A stretch of DNA of 64,000 nucleotides. It comes from Corynebacterium qintianiae. GTDB lineage: Bacteria > Actinomycetota > Actinomycetes > Mycobacteriales > Mycobacteriaceae. Position numbers and translations under genes: made by a program. Under the pieces are notes generated by a model, which saw nothing but the letters and a program-made list of their open reading frames with translations, was not told the DNA's origin and did no database searches. Each line of letters opens with the position of its first letter. The stretch's first letter is position 1. The DNA lies in NCBI RefSeq assembly GCF_011038645.2, contig NZ_CP064955.1:1178001-1242000 (forward strand), written 5' to 3'. Of this stretch, positions 42,287 to 52,018 are shown piece by piece.

Positions 42287-43177
42287 GTGTCCCAGGCGCC
42301 CAATAATGAACAGCGTGGCAAGGAAGCGTTGCGCGACCTTGAAAAGGAGTTGGGGGCTCGCGACCGTAAGGAAAAGACCAAGCCGTGGGCTGTTGCCGCG
42401 GCCTCGCTGGCTGTCCTCGCCGCCATCGGCGGAGGCATCTACTTCCTGGCCAACCAGGAACCGGAGCCGATCCAGGCCGAGCCGCTGTCGCTTACTCGCT
42501 CTACCCCGCTGCCCGCCACCGTGAGCTGCTCGTACGAGGAGCAGGAGGGACAGAAGGACAACTTCGTCGGCGTGCCCCCGAGCGACAACGTCTCCACTGA
42601 GGGCACCGTCACCGTGACCCTGGAGACCTCTGCCGGCCCGATCGGCATGGAGCTGGACCGCTCCGTCTCCCCCTGCACGGTCAACGCCGTCGAGTACCTG
42701 GCCACGGAGGGCTACTACAACGACACCGTGTGCCACCGCCTGACCACAGGCGAGGGCCTCAAGGTCCTGCAGTGCGGCGACCCGACGGGCACCGGCTCGG
42801 GCGGGCCCGGCTTCCAGTTCCCCAACGAGTACCCCACCGACGAGGCGCTTGAGACGATCGACACCTCCCAGATCCCGGAGGGCGTGCCGGCGGAGCAGGC
42901 CGAGCAGTACAAGGGAATGCTCTTGCAGCAGCAGCAACCAGTTAAGTACGAGCGCGGCACCATCGCGATGGCGAACGCAGGCCTGGACACCAACGGCTCG
43001 CAGTTCTTCCTCAACTACGGCGATTCCTCGCTTCCGCCGGCCTACACCTACTTCGGCCGCATTGACGACGCCGGCCTGGCCACCCTCGACGAGGTTGCCG
43101 CCCGCGGCACCGCCGACGGCCAGCCCGACGGCGCGCCGAAGGACGAGGTCCGCATCACCTCCGCCACGGTGAGCTAG
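42287..43177 (+). CDS. Membrane-anchored cyclophilin-type peptidyl-prolyl isomerase
   Basis: 296-residue protein: charged cytoplasmic start (KEALRDLEKELGARDRKEKTK), one membrane span at about 34-55, a linker, and an external cyclophilin domain with TVTVTLETSAGPIGMELDRSVSPCTVNAVEYLATEGYYNDTVCHRL, GTIAMANAGLDTNGSQFFLNYGD and YFGRIDDAG. It probably helps fold exported proteins. The GTG at 42287 is chosen because GGAGGA sits 7 bases before it; an ATG at 42272 in the same frame (five residues longer) is possible. Confidence 0.9.
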   Translation: MSQAPNNEQRGKEALRDLEKELGARDRKEKTKPWAVAAASLAVLAAIGGGIYFLANQEPEPIQAEPLSLTRSTPLPATVSCSYEEQEGQKDNFVGVPPSDNVSTEGTVTVTLETSAGPIGMELDRSVSPCTVNAVEYLATEGYYNDTVCHRLTTGEGLKVLQCGDPTGTGSGGPGFQFPNEYPTDEALETIDTSQIPEGVPAEQAEQYKGMLLQQQQPVKYERGTIAMANAGLDTNGSQFFLNYGDSSLPPAYTYFGRIDDAGLATLDEVAARGTADGQPDGAPKDEVRITSATVS

Positions 43178-43344
43178 GCGCTTGTCGACGCCCCACCCCA
43201 ACGCCCCCGGCCCCAGTCGATCTGACACTCCGATAGACCGTGAGTGAACTTTAGAAGAACAAGGGCCGGGGGCCTTGCGCACCCTCTATTACTGCGACTA
43301 TGTTCAAATCCTGTACATGTCATGTCTGGCAGATAGGAAAAACC
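43178..43344 (+). promoter_or_regulatory. Leader region with large inverted repeat
   Basis: GCCCCCGGCCC (43203-43213) and GGGCCGGGGGC (43263-43273) form a perfect 11-base GC-rich dyad around 49 bases. Right after it lie TTGCGC (43275-43280) and TATGTT (43299-43304), 18 bases apart, a possible promoter for the small secreted protein. The dyad has no T-run and a long loop, so it is not a standard terminator of the cyclophilin gene. AGGAAAAA precedes the next ATG. Confidence 0.5.
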
Positions 43345-43650
43345 ATGAAGCTTCGTAACAGCCTCCTCGCAGTCGTTACCGCAACCGCACTCGTCTCCGG
43401 CGGCGTCGCCGCACCGGCTCACGCCCAGACCTCCCCGCTCGAGGCCCTCAGCTCGCTGTCCTCTGACAAGGGCACCACTGAGCCGACCACCACCCCCGAG
43501 GAGGAGGGTAGCTCGGCGAAGGATGCTAACGACATTGGGAAGTCTGTGTCCACCTGGATCGGCGTCATCGCAGCTGCTATCGGCCTGCTCAGCACCATCC
43601 TCACCTTCGCCACCAAGAACCTCGGCGTTACCCTGCCAAAGCTCGGCTAA
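43345..43650 (+). CDS. Small secreted protein of unknown function
   Basis: 101-residue protein with a Sec signal peptide (MKLRNSLLAVVTATALVSGGVAAPAHA, cleavage expected after residue 27), a Ser/Thr/Glu-rich linker (about 31-66) and a C-terminal amphipathic or membrane helix at about 67-90 (SVSTWIGVIAAAIGLLSTIL) ending KNLGVTLPKLG. There is no cysteine. The mature size of 74 residues and the terminal helix recall small envelope or pore-forming proteins of corynebacteria, but PorA/PorH types lack signal peptides, so this is only a comparison. It has its own promoter and a strong terminator. Confidence 0.75.
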   Translation: MKLRNSLLAVVTATALVSGGVAAPAHAQTSPLEALSSLSSDKGTTEPTTTPEEEGSSAKDANDIGKSVSTWIGVIAAAIGLLSTILTFATKNLGVTLPKLG

Positions 43651-43662
43651 GAGCTGACATTC

Positions 43663-43702
43663 AACCGCCCGTGCCCCACAGTTCGGAGGCCGGGCGGTTT
43701 TT
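43663..43702 (+). terminator. Rho-independent terminator of the small secreted protein gene
   Basis: ACCGCCCG (43664-43671) pairs with CGGGCGGT (43691-43698) around a 19-base loop, followed by five T. It separates this gene from the convergent rel. Confidence 0.85.
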
Positions 43703-43713
43703 GCGTGCTGGCT

Positions 43714-45990
43714 CTACGCAGTCACGCGGTAGATGTCGAACACGCCCTCGATGTTGCGCACGTGCTTCATGATCGAGCCGAGCTGCTTGGTGTCCGAGAC
43801 GACAACGGTGAACCGCACGGTGGCGACGTAGTCGTTGCCCAGTTGCGAGGCCAGAGCGACGATGGGTAGACGCTGCTCGGACAGGACACCTGTAATCTCT
43901 GCGAGCAGCCCCTGGCGGTCCAGGGCCTCAACCTGCAAGGTCGCTTCGGATGCGGCTCCCGGGGCGGACGCGCCGGCCCACGAGACGTCGACAAGCCGCT
44001 CTGGCTCTTCGTTCAACTTCGCCGCGTTGGTGCAGTCCCTGCGGTGGACGGAGACTCCGCCGCCGCGGGTGACGAAGCCGAAGATCTGGTCGCCGGGCAC
44101 AGGCTGGCAGCATTTGGCCAGCTTCGCCAGCATGTCCGGGCTGCCCTCGACCAGGATTCCATTCGCCGACGCCGCGACCTTGGAGCGGACCAGCTCCGAC
44201 ATCGGCGTGCGCGCGGCAAGGGCGTCAACTGCGTCCTCCTCGTCGCCGAACAACTCGGTGAGCATCCGGGCGACGTGTTGTGCGGAAACAGTTCCTGCGC
44301 CGATTGCCGTGTACAGCGCGTCCACATCTGGGTAATGCAGGCGCTGGGTGATCTGACGCATGGATTCGGCAGTGAAGAGCCGGTGCATCGGCAACCCGCC
44401 GCGCTGCACCTCCGCGGCGAGCGCGTCCCGGCCTGCCTCGAGGTGCTCCTCCCGGCGTTCCTTGGCAAACCACTGGCGGATCTTGGACCTCGCCCGGGGC
44501 GAAACCACGAAGTCTTGCCAGTCCCTCGACGGGCCGGCGTTCTGGTCCTTGGACGTGAAAATCTCCACGCGGTCGCCGGAAACCAGCTCGGATTCGAGGG
44601 CCACCAGCTTGCCGTTGACTTTCGCACCGATGCAGCGGTGGCCCACCTCTGTGTGCACCGCATAGGCGAAGTCGACGGGAGTCGATCCCGCTGGGAGGTT
44701 GACCACGTCACCCTTCGGTGTGAACGCGAAGATCTGCTGCGAGGTCAGGTCGTAGCGCAGTGCGTCGAGGAACTCGTTCGGGTCCGCGGCCTCCTTCTGC
44801 CAGTCGAGCAGCTGGCGCATCCACGCCATCTGGTCGACCTCGGCCTGGTCGCCCTTGTGGGAGCCCTTCGTCTCCTTGTAGCGCCAATGCGCGGCGACAC
44901 CGAACTCCGCGTTGTAGTGCATCTCGTGCGTTCGCACCTGCACCTCGAGCGGGCGGCCGCTATCCGTCATCACCGTGGTGTGCAGCGACTGGTACACGCC
45001 GAAGCGGGGGTTTGAGATGTAGTCCTTGAACCGCCCCGGCATCACCGAGTACATGGAGTGCACCACGCCGACGGCGGCGTAGCAGTCGTGCACGTTGTTC
45101 ACCAAGACGCGGATTCCCACCAGGTCGAAGATTTCATCGAACTCGTGGCCGCGAACGACCATCTTCTGGTAAATCGACCAGTAGTGCTTCGGCCGACCCA
45201 TCACCTCGGCGGTAATGCTGTTAGCTTTCAGCTCCGCCTGTAACTCGGCGCTTATCTCGCGCAGAGCCCTGTCGCGGGAGGGTGCGCGGTCCGCGACTAA
45301 CCGCACGATTTCCTCGTACTTCTTCGGGTACAAGATGGCGAAGGCGAGGTCTTCCAGCTCCCACTTCACGCTCGCCATGCCGAGGCGATGCGCCAGCGGG
45401 GCGATGACGTCGAGAGTTTCTTTCGCCTTCTTCGCCTGCTTCTCCGGCGGCAAAAAGCGCATGGTGCGCATGTTGTGCAGGCGGTCAGCGACCTTGATCA
45501 CCAGCACACGCGGATCCTCCGCCATAGCAACGATCATCTTGCGGATAGTCTCAGCCTCGGCCGCCGCACCGAGGGCGACTTTGTCCAGCTTCGTCACACC
45601 GTCGACAAGCTTGGCCACCTCGGGCCCGAAATCTTCGGACAGGTCGTGAAGCGAGTAGTCGGTGTCCTCCACAGTGTCGTGCAACAAAGCCGCGACGAGC
45701 GTTGTGGTGTCCATGCCGATTTCGCCGCAAATCGTGGCCACGGCAAGCGGGTGGGTGATGTAGGGATCACCCGACTTGCGGGTCACACCTTCGTGCAGGC
45801 GCTCAGCGGTGTCGTAAGCGCGGTTGAGCACGTCCGCGCTGGCTTTCGGGTGGTAGCGGCGGTGAATCGACATGAGCGGGTCCAGCACCGGGTTGACGCG
45901 GGTGCGCCCTCCCGTCAGCGAGCGCGCAAGACGCGCGGATACGCTGCGCACGCTCGAGCCCGAGCGCTTCTGCGCCTTCTCATTCGCCAT
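43714..45990 (-). CDS. rel: Bifunctional (p)ppGpp synthetase/hydrolase
   Basis: Stringent-response enzyme making and degrading (p)ppGpp. The 758-residue protein has an HD hydrolase domain with intact [17 protein letters not shown] (His104, Asp105), a synthetase domain with [33 protein letters not shown] and [17 protein letters not shown], a TGS domain ([30 protein letters not shown]), a helical zinc-finger-like part with two adjacent Cys in [10 protein letters not shown], and a C-terminal ACT domain. Both activities should be present. It follows apt by 27 bases, the usual order in corynebacteria. Confidence 0.96.
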   Translation of the reverse strand: MANEKAQKRSGSSVRSVSARLARSLTGGRTRVNPVLDPLMSIHRRYHPKASADVLNRAYDTAERLHEGVTRKSGDPYITHPLAVATICGEIGMDTTTLVAALLHDTVEDTDYSLHDLSEDFGPEVAKLVDGVTKLDKVALGAAAEAETIRKMIVAMAEDPRVLVIKVADRLHNMRTMRFLPPEKQAKKAKETLDVIAPLAHRLGMASVKWELEDLAFAILYPKKYEEIVRLVADRAPSRDRALREISAELQAELKANSITAEVMGRPKHYWSIYQKMVVRGHEFDEIFDLVGIRVLVNNVHDCYAAVGVVHSMYSVMPGRFKDYISNPRFGVYQSLHTTVMTDSGRPLEVQVRTHEMHYNAEFGVAAHWRYKETKGSHKGDQAEVDQMAWMRQLLDWQKEAADPNEFLDALRYDLTSQQIFAFTPKGDVVNLPAGSTPVDFAYAVHTEVGHRCIGAKVNGKLVALESELVSGDRVEIFTSKDQNAGPSRDWQDFVVSPRARSKIRQWFAKERREEHLEAGRDALAAEVQRGGLPMHRLFTAESMRQITQRLHYPDVDALYTAIGAGTVSAQHVARMLTELFGDEEDAVDALAARTPMSELVRSKVAASANGILVEGSPDMLAKLAKCCQPVPGDQIFGFVTRGGGVSVHRRDCTNAAKLNEEPERLVDVSWAGASAPGAASEATLQVEALDRQGLLAEITGVLSEQRLPIVALASQLGNDYVATVRFTVVVSDTKQLGSIMKHVRNIEGVFDIYRVTA

Positions 45991-46017
45991 AGCGGGCCCT
46001 TTCTCGCGTGCGTACGT

Positions 46018-46578
46018 CTAGCGCTCGTGCTCGAGGACGACCAGCGGGGCGTCGCCAAGCTTCTCCCGCCCGCCAAGGCCGTCGACCTCGAGCACAACTG
46101 CGTATCCAACGACGCTACCACCGGCGCGTTCAATAAGTTCCGTCGCCGCCACCAACGTTCCGCCGGTCGCGAGGACGTCGTCGATAAGCACGACCTTCTT
46201 GCCCGCGAAGTCGATGCCCTCGGCTGGCACCTCGAGGGCGGCGGAGCTGTACTCCGTCTCGTACTCCTCGGTGATGACGGGTGGCGGCAACTTCCCCTTT
46301 TTGCGGATGGCGAGGATACCGATGCCGAGCTCGTAGGCGACGGCCGAGCCGATGAGGAAACCGCGCGCGTCGAGACCGCCGATCATGTCGGCGCCGAAAG
46401 CGCGGCTCGCCTCGGCCAGTTCCCGGATGACTACGGCGAGCGCGTCGCCGTCCGCGAGTACAGGGGTCAAGTCCTCGAACAGAACTCCCTTTTCGGGGAA
46501 ATCCTGCACCTTGCGAATCCTAATCTCCAGCGCCTCGCGCGCTGTCGAGTACTTGCTGCTGGCTGGGTCGATGGGCAC
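46018..46578 (-). CDS. apt: Adenine phosphoribosyltransferase
   Basis: Salvages adenine to AMP with PRPP. The 186-residue product has [56 protein letters not shown] and the PRPP loop [18 protein letters not shown]. The start is GTG at 46578 behind GAGGACTCAAC. Located between the peptide-binding lipoprotein and rel. Confidence 0.95.
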   Translation of the reverse strand: MPIDPASSKYSTAREALEIRIRKVQDFPEKGVLFEDLTPVLADGDALAVVIRELAEASRAFGADMIGGLDARGFLIGSAVAYELGIGILAIRKKGKLPPPVITEEYETEYSSAALEVPAEGIDFAGKKVVLIDDVLATGGTLVAATELIERAGGSVVGYAVVLEVDGLGGREKLGDAPLVVLEHER

Positions 46579-46602
46579 GTTGAGTCCTCGCTTACTCTCG
46601 GC

Positions 46603-48255
46603 TTAGTTAGTTGGTTCGGCCGTCTTGTCGGCGGACTCTGGACGGAGTTGCCACCGGTCCATGTTCCAACCGATGCCGGTTGGGCCTGTGTACACGATAA
46701 CGTTTGCCAGGTTGCGGTCGACGGCGAATGACCTCGGCTGCGCGGCCAGCGGGATGCTCGGCAGCGTTGTCCACAGCTCAGCCTCCTTCTTCCGCATCGC
46801 ATCCAGGTCCTGCGCCCGCGAGCCGGGGGCGCTGTATTCCGTCTGCGGGTTGACCGGCCGCAGCATCGCGTCGATCTCGCCTTCGACGCCCGCATCCTCG
46901 CCCCACTCCCCCTTTTCGATCCTGCTGAGATCGCGCAGGGTCTTGCCCTCACCTGTGGATTTAGTGACGTCGACGACGGTAATGCCCGCCGGCTCGCACG
47001 AGGCGCGGATCGACTCCACCATTGCCGCCATGCGTTTCGACGGGTGCACGTACCCGACCCGCAGTTCCAAACCAGCGGCCGCCTTCGCGCCCTCGACGTC
47101 CACATCCATGCGGGGCGCCACGATGTCGTCAAAACGCCGTGCGAGCGGGTCGTTGTGGGAAACGAGGTGTACGGAAGTGGCAGGGACCTCCACACCCGAG
47201 GCCCCGCTCGAGGCCGCGGCAACCGCCCGCGGGTCGACGCATTTTGCCAGAGCTTGTCGACGCTCGTAGTACGACCACGGTCCGAAAGACTCGAACGTGA
47301 GGGAATCTGTCAGCGAGCCGACCGTGGTGGTGACGTCCAATGCGTTGCCCTCGGCGTCCACATCGAGCCAGTCAGGATCTGGCTCATCCAAGTCCGCGAT
47401 ACGAAGGTTGTCCTGGTTTCGCAGCTCCGCCGAGTCAGCAGAACCCGGCCACACGACGATCTCTTTCGTCAGCGGGGCGTCGCCGTAGTAGTTCTCGTTG
47501 GCGGTCAACGTGACCTGCCCTGCCTCACCGACGTCCGCAATCTTGTAGGGGCCGAAAGACACCTGCATCTCAGGATCGAACTGAGCGAGGTTGAACCCTT
47601 CGCGCCACACCTCCGCGATGGGCCGGAGAACGTCGACGCTGCCGGAGGTAAGGTCCGCGTTCAACGCCGCCTCGTCCTTTCCCAGCTTCCCGGCTACGGC
47701 GTGAGCCGGAAGAACTGTGCCGGCGCCGAAGAGATCCCTCCACCGAGCGCCCTGGCCCTCCGCGAAGACGAGATCGAAGTTCTTGGCGCCCGGCGTGCAA
47801 TCGAGTCGCTCCACGTCCTGAAACAGGGGCATGTGCGAGCCGAACAGTTCGGGGTTCTTCCCCGCGGTGTAGGCGAGCAAGTAATCGGTGCACGTCACCG
47901 GGGCGCCGTCGGAGAACGAGGCCTCCGCGGACAAGGAGTACTCCACGATGCGCTGCGCGCCTGGCAGCGCCTGCGCGCGCACCAGATCCGTATTCGGAAT
48001 CACCTGGCCGCTGGGCCCCGGGACGAACACCCCGGGGTAGAGCCTTCCTGACAGCATCTGCGCGAACTCAGAGGCTCCGACCTCGGTTCCCGCGTTCGTG
48101 GTGCTCAGCTCGACCGGCACCTGGTAGCCGAAGTGGTTGCCCGCCTGCTCTTCGGTTGTACCGGCGTCGATGCCCGAACATGCTGCGAGTGACGTTCCAA
48201 CGATAGTGACGGCGGCGACGATGCTGACTGCCCTCAGAGCAAGGCGACGAACCAC
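46603..48255 (-). CDS. Peptide-type ABC transporter substrate-binding lipoprotein
   Basis: 550-residue lipoprotein with signal sequence and lipobox LAACSG (Cys26). It resembles the SBP family 5 (oligopeptide/nickel-binding) but with weak conservation: PVELSTTNAGTEVGASEFAQML, YSLSAEASFSDGAPVTCTDYLLAY (the family's SDGxPVTA segment) and PYKIADVGEAGQVTLTANENYYG. The position between secF and apt matches a gene called dciAE in C. glutamicum. No permease or ATPase is adjacent. It starts with GTG at 48255, GGAAGGAAG upstream. Confidence 0.82.
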   Translation of the reverse strand: MVRRLALRAVSIVAAVTIVGTSLAACSGIDAGTTEEQAGNHFGYQVPVELSTTNAGTEVGASEFAQMLSGRLYPGVFVPGPSGQVIPNTDLVRAQALPGAQRIVEYSLSAEASFSDGAPVTCTDYLLAYTAGKNPELFGSHMPLFQDVERLDCTPGAKNFDLVFAEGQGARWRDLFGAGTVLPAHAVAGKLGKDEAALNADLTSGSVDVLRPIAEVWREGFNLAQFDPEMQVSFGPYKIADVGEAGQVTLTANENYYGDAPLTKEIVVWPGSADSAELRNQDNLRIADLDEPDPDWLDVDAEGNALDVTTTVGSLTDSLTFESFGPWSYYERRQALAKCVDPRAVAAASSGASGVEVPATSVHLVSHNDPLARRFDDIVAPRMDVDVEGAKAAAGLELRVGYVHPSKRMAAMVESIRASCEPAGITVVDVTKSTGEGKTLRDLSRIEKGEWGEDAGVEGEIDAMLRPVNPQTEYSAPGSRAQDLDAMRKKEAELWTTLPSIPLAAQPRSFAVDRNLANVIVYTGPTGIGWNMDRWQLRPESADKTAEPTN

Positions 48256-48301
48256 GAGCGGCTTCCTTCCTAATCAGACCCGGTTTGGGGCCCTTCGGGT
48301 G

Positions 48302-49507
48302 CTAACGAGAGTTGGGGCGCCAGGACACCGTAGTCGGCACCGCGTTTTCCGTCATCACCGCAGCGCTATCCACAACCGGGGCGGACACCGAGCGCTTCGG
48401 CGCTCCGGAACCGGATGCGTCCGCACCGTTACCGTCTGTGCTCTCACCCGTCCTGAACGCGGCCACCTCCCTGTTGTGCTGTTTGTACTTCTTCTGCCGA
48501 TTCACCAGGGACACCAGGATCGGGGTGGCCAGGAACAACGAGGAGAAAATGCCCTCGATCACACCGATGAGCTGGATTAGTGCGAGGTCGCGCAGCGTGC
48601 CCACTCCCATCATCCACACAGCAACAACCATGAGCGCGATGATGGGCAGCGCGGAGATGACTGAGGTGGAGATCGAGCGCATGACGGTCTGGTTCACAGC
48701 CAGGTTCGCCTCCTCCGCGTACGTCGAGCGCCGCGAATCGAGCACCCCGGCCGTATTCTCGCGCACCTTGTCAAACACGATCACGGTGTCGTAGATAGAG
48801 AACGTGAGCACGGTCAGCAGACCGATGATCATCGCCGGGGAGATCTCGAGGCCGAACAGCGCGTACGTGCCCATGATGAGCACGCCGTCCACAACCAGCG
48901 CGGCCATGGCGGCAACCGCCATTTCTCGCTCGAGTCGAAGCGCGACGTACGCGGCCGCGGCGAGAAGGAACACGCCCATCGCCAGCAGCATGCGCTGGGT
49001 AATGGTCGAACCCCACGACTCGGAAACGGTGGAGTCGCCGATGGCGTCGGGGCTGACGTTGCCTTCGGCGTTGCGCGGCTCGTGCTCCTCGAAGATCGCC
49101 TGCCGCGCCTCGTCGATTTGCGCCTGCGTGAGGTGCTCCGAGTTGATCTCGAGCGTGCGGGCGTCACCGGCCCCGACGATTTGGGTTAGCTCAGGGGTAA
49201 CGCCGGTCGCGTCGATGAAGGTGTCTTCGACATCCTCGGCCACGAGGTCGCCGGCCGGCATGGTCATCTTCGTTCCGCCCTCGAAGTCGATGCCGAGGTT
49301 GAAACCCCGCAACAACATTGCGAGCAGCGCGATGACGACCAGTGCGAGGGTGATGCCGTACCAGAGCTTGGAACGCCCGATGAAGTCGATCGCACCCTCA
49401 CCCGTGTAGAGCTTGTCGTAACGGCTCCGTTGCGAAGCGGCCGGCGCCGCTCCGGTGCCGCTTGGGACAGCAGAGGTGTTGTCGCTGGTGAATTTAGTGC
49501 TACCCAT
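48302..49507 (-). CDS. secF: Protein translocase subunit SecF
   Basis: Partner of SecD in proton-driven late steps of Sec export. The 401-residue membrane protein has LYTGEGAIDFIGRSKLWYGITLALVVIALLAMLLRGFNLGIDFEGGTKM, six predicted spans, and the conserved FSIYDTVIVFDKVREN and NQTVMRSISTSVISALPI. The C-terminal 60 residues are charged and low in complexity. It follows secD by 3 bases. Confidence 0.95.
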   Translation of the reverse strand: MGSTKFTSDNTSAVPSGTGAAPAASQRSRYDKLYTGEGAIDFIGRSKLWYGITLALVVIALLAMLLRGFNLGIDFEGGTKMTMPAGDLVAEDVEDTFIDATGVTPELTQIVGAGDARTLEINSEHLTQAQIDEARQAIFEEHEPRNAEGNVSPDAIGDSTVSESWGSTITQRMLLAMGVFLLAAAAYVALRLEREMAVAAMAALVVDGVLIMGTYALFGLEISPAMIIGLLTVLTFSIYDTVIVFDKVRENTAGVLDSRRSTYAEEANLAVNQTVMRSISTSVISALPIIALMVVAVWMMGVGTLRDLALIQLIGVIEGIFSSLFLATPILVSLVNRQKKYKQHNREVAAFRTGESTDGNGADASGSGAPKRSVSAPVVDSAAVMTENAVPTTVSWRPNSR

Positions 49508-49510
49508 GTC

Positions 49511-51313
49511 TTACTTCTCCTCTACTGAAGCGAGGGATGCGGAGCTGGTCTCTTCGGCCGCGGCGGCGCGCTCTCGCTCCACGAGCCGGTAGATCTTTCC
49601 CATGCCGTTAACCGAGGGCCGCGACCAGAACCGCGACCTCGACGCCAGGATCATCAGCGGGGCGGTGACCAGGAACGTGACAAGAAGGTCGACCACGGTG
49701 GTCAGGCCCATGGTAAACGCGAAACCCTTGACGTCGCCGACGGCGAGGAAGTAGATCACCACTGCGCCGATGAGGGTCACGATGTTGCCCGTGACAATAG
49801 TTTCCTTGGCACGGTCCCAACCCTGCGCGGTCGCCGAGCGGAACGTCCGACCCTTGCGCAGCTCGTCCTTGATGCGCTCGTAGATGACCACGAAGGAGTC
49901 GGCGGTAGTGCCGATACCGATGATGAGGCCAGCAACGCCCGACAAGTCGAGCGAGTAGCCAATCCAGCGGCCGAGGAGCACGAGCAGACCGTAGACGACC
50001 AGGCCCGCCAGGGCTAGGGTCGCCAGGGAGATTAACCCGAACAAACGGTAGTAGGCGAAGACGAACAAAGCGACGAGCAGGAGGCCGACGGCGCCCGCGA
50101 TGAGTCCGGCCTTCAGCGAGGCGGCGCCGAGTGACGGCGGAACAGTCATGGCGGTGCCGCCCGGCTCACCGTCCTCACCGGCGAAGGATAGCGGCAGCGC
50201 GCCGTAACGCAGGTTGTTCGCGAGCGCGGTCGCCTCCTCCTGGGTGAACTGCCCAGTGATCGACGTAGCGGAACCCACCGGTGTCGCACCCTGGATGACC
50301 GGCGCCGAAATCACCTGTGAGTCGAGGGTAATGGCGACCTGCTGGCCGATCATGCTCGACGTCAGCTGTGCCCATGCCTGAGAACCGTTCGGCTCACCTT
50401 CCTGGCTGAACGCGAAGCTGATCTCCATCTGGCTGGACTGCGGGTTGAACCCGCCGGTAATTGGCCGGTTGGTGTCAATCTCGTTGCCAGTAAGGCGTGC
50501 CCCGGACGGATCATCCGGCGACAACAGTGGTGCCTCACCCAGAAGCAGCGGCTGCTGCGACGTGGAATCGCAGGCAACCAGCGGCTGGGCCAAGTCGTCC
50601 GTGCCAGCAAGCGGGTCGGTCTGCTGTACCGGGCACACCGTGCTCATCAGCGCCAGCGAAGCGAACTGCTGGGTCGGGTCAGCCGACTGGCGGGTCCTGC
50701 GCAGCATCTCCGTCGTCTCCTGGCGGCGGTCCGCGGCCTCTACCGGGCCCTGGGGTTCGTCGAGCGGCTGCGCAGTGACCGCTAGCGAATCGGCCCCCTC
50801 GCCCAGCTGAGACGTAATGCCGTCGAGGGTTGTCTGTGCCTGGTCCGCGGGGATAATGCCGTGAGCGACCCAGTCGTTCGCAGTCTGCACCAGAACGTCG
50901 CCTATGGCCGCAGGGTCAGGCACCGGGCTTTGCAGCACGGGTCGGAACGCGAGCTGGGAGGTCTGGCCCAGGTTGCGGACCGCGGAGGTGTCATCACCGG
51001 CTGCGGTGATGACGAGTGTGTTTCCGTCAACCACCACGCTAGCGCCGCTGACGCCCATTCCGTTCACGCGGTTCTCGATGATGTTTCGCGCATCCTCGAG
51101 TTGCTCCTGCGTGGGATCCTCACCCTGGGGCACGAGCGTCACGCGGGTGCCACCCTGGAGGTCGATGCCTAGCTTCGGCGACGCGGAGCGGTCCCCGGTG
51201 AAGAATACGAGCGCGTAGACGGCGACGACCATGAGCAGGAAGAGAGCCAGGGCCGTCGCAGGCCACGTTCTCTTCGCCCGCAGGTCTGCGGTGCGTCGGG
51301 TGTGTGGGGGCAC
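49511..51313 (-). CDS. secD: Protein translocase subunit SecD
   Basis: Forms the SecDF complex. The 600-residue protein has LGIDLQGGTRVTLVPQG after the first span, the P1 and variable extracellular region, and five C-terminal spans with GLIIGIGTTADSFVVIYERIKDELRKGRTFRSA. The G-T-T-A-D motif replaces the more common GxAVDANV but keeps the Asp. The P1 domain is enlarged by a Gln-rich insert (PQGPVEAADRRQETTEML) compared with shorter relatives. It starts with GTG at 51313 with GGAG upstream. Confidence 0.94.
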   Translation of the reverse strand: MPPHTRRTADLRAKRTWPATALALFLLMVVAVYALVFFTGDRSASPKLGIDLQGGTRVTLVPQGEDPTQEQLEDARNIIENRVNGMGVSGASVVVDGNTLVITAAGDDTSAVRNLGQTSQLAFRPVLQSPVPDPAAIGDVLVQTANDWVAHGIIPADQAQTTLDGITSQLGEGADSLAVTAQPLDEPQGPVEAADRRQETTEMLRRTRQSADPTQQFASLALMSTVCPVQQTDPLAGTDDLAQPLVACDSTSQQPLLLGEAPLLSPDDPSGARLTGNEIDTNRPITGGFNPQSSQMEISFAFSQEGEPNGSQAWAQLTSSMIGQQVAITLDSQVISAPVIQGATPVGSATSITGQFTQEEATALANNLRYGALPLSFAGEDGEPGGTAMTVPPSLGAASLKAGLIAGAVGLLLVALFVFAYYRLFGLISLATLALAGLVVYGLLVLLGRWIGYSLDLSGVAGLIIGIGTTADSFVVIYERIKDELRKGRTFRSATAQGWDRAKETIVTGNIVTLIGAVVIYFLAVGDVKGFAFTMGLTTVVDLLVTFLVTAPLMILASRSRFWSRPSVNGMGKIYRLVERERAAAAEETSSASLASVEEK

Positions 51314-51671
51314 TGAGGTATCTCCTCTGATTCATTTACCTTTAAACGTTCTTTCCGTGCGCGCGCAGCAAGAACTGCACGGCCGGGAAGCGCACATCGC
51401 AACATGCTACGTCATGGTCTCGCAAGAGATGGGCCCGACCCTTGAGTGAAGGCAAAGAAACTACATCTCACATGAAATGTTGCACTCACCTTCAGACCAG
51501 TTTGGGTCGAGAGCTCTCGTTGATCAGCGGAGTCGCCCACTCAGTTTCATGCCGCAAAATCCCCGGAACTCTACAGCGGCAGAGTTCACGCATCACCAGG
51601 TTGCGGCGCACGCGACAGATGAGACTCGAGGGGTCCTGCGCAGTCCGCAATGCGGAGAGTAACGAACAGCC
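51314..51671. other. 358-base gap between secD and yajC
   Basis: I find no convincing gene: the open frames here have no ribosome site, no conserved look and no consistent codon bias. The region should contain the secD promoter, but no strong -35/-10 pair stands out. GAACTCT-ACAGCGGC-AGAGTTC (51566-51587) is a perfect 7-base hairpin with no T-run. In many bacteria yajC and secD are close, so the gap is somewhat long. Confidence 0.4.
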
Positions 51672-52004
51672 CTAGCTCGTGGGGCGATCGTCGTCGGGCA
51701 GCTGTGAGGACCCAGCCTCGGGGGCCTGAGTGTTGCTGGGAATCGCAGCGGGTTCAACGCGGCGCAGCACACCGGCGCGCTCCATGGTGACTACCGTGCC
51801 GGGTGCCACCTCCACCTGCAGTGTTTCCTCCCCTGCCGCAACCACCGTGCCGTGGAACCCGGAGACGTTGACAATCTTGTCCCCCGGCTGAACGGATACC
51901 TGCAGCTGGTCCATTTCGGCCTGCCGCCTGCGCTGACCGCGCATCATCAGGAAAGTCGGCAGCATGAACAGAGCGAGAATGAGGAGGAGAAAAATTAGTT
52001 CCAT
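51672..52004 (-). CDS. yajC: Preprotein translocase subunit YajC
   Basis: Small membrane protein associated with SecDF. The 110-residue product has an N-terminal membrane span (ELIFLLLILALFMLPTFLMM) and a soluble part with RGQRRRQAEMDQLQVSVQPGDKIVNVSGFHGTVVAAGEETLQVEVAPGTVVTMERAGV, typical of YajC. The ATG at 52004 is preceded by GGGAG; the longer frame to 52079 is a shadow of ruvB. It lies 14 bases after the ruvB stop. Confidence 0.93.
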   Translation of the reverse strand: MELIFLLLILALFMLPTFLMMRGQRRRQAEMDQLQVSVQPGDKIVNVSGFHGTVVAAGEETLQVEVAPGTVVTMERAGVLRRVEPAAIPSNTQAPEAGSSQLPDDDRPTS

Positions 52005-52018
52005 GGCTCCCGATTGTG

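Noticed and set aside
43203..43273. Large dyad as a standard terminator of the cyclophilin gene
   Set aside because: The 49-base loop and the missing T-run do not fit a Rho-independent terminator; it is reported as an unexplained structure instead.
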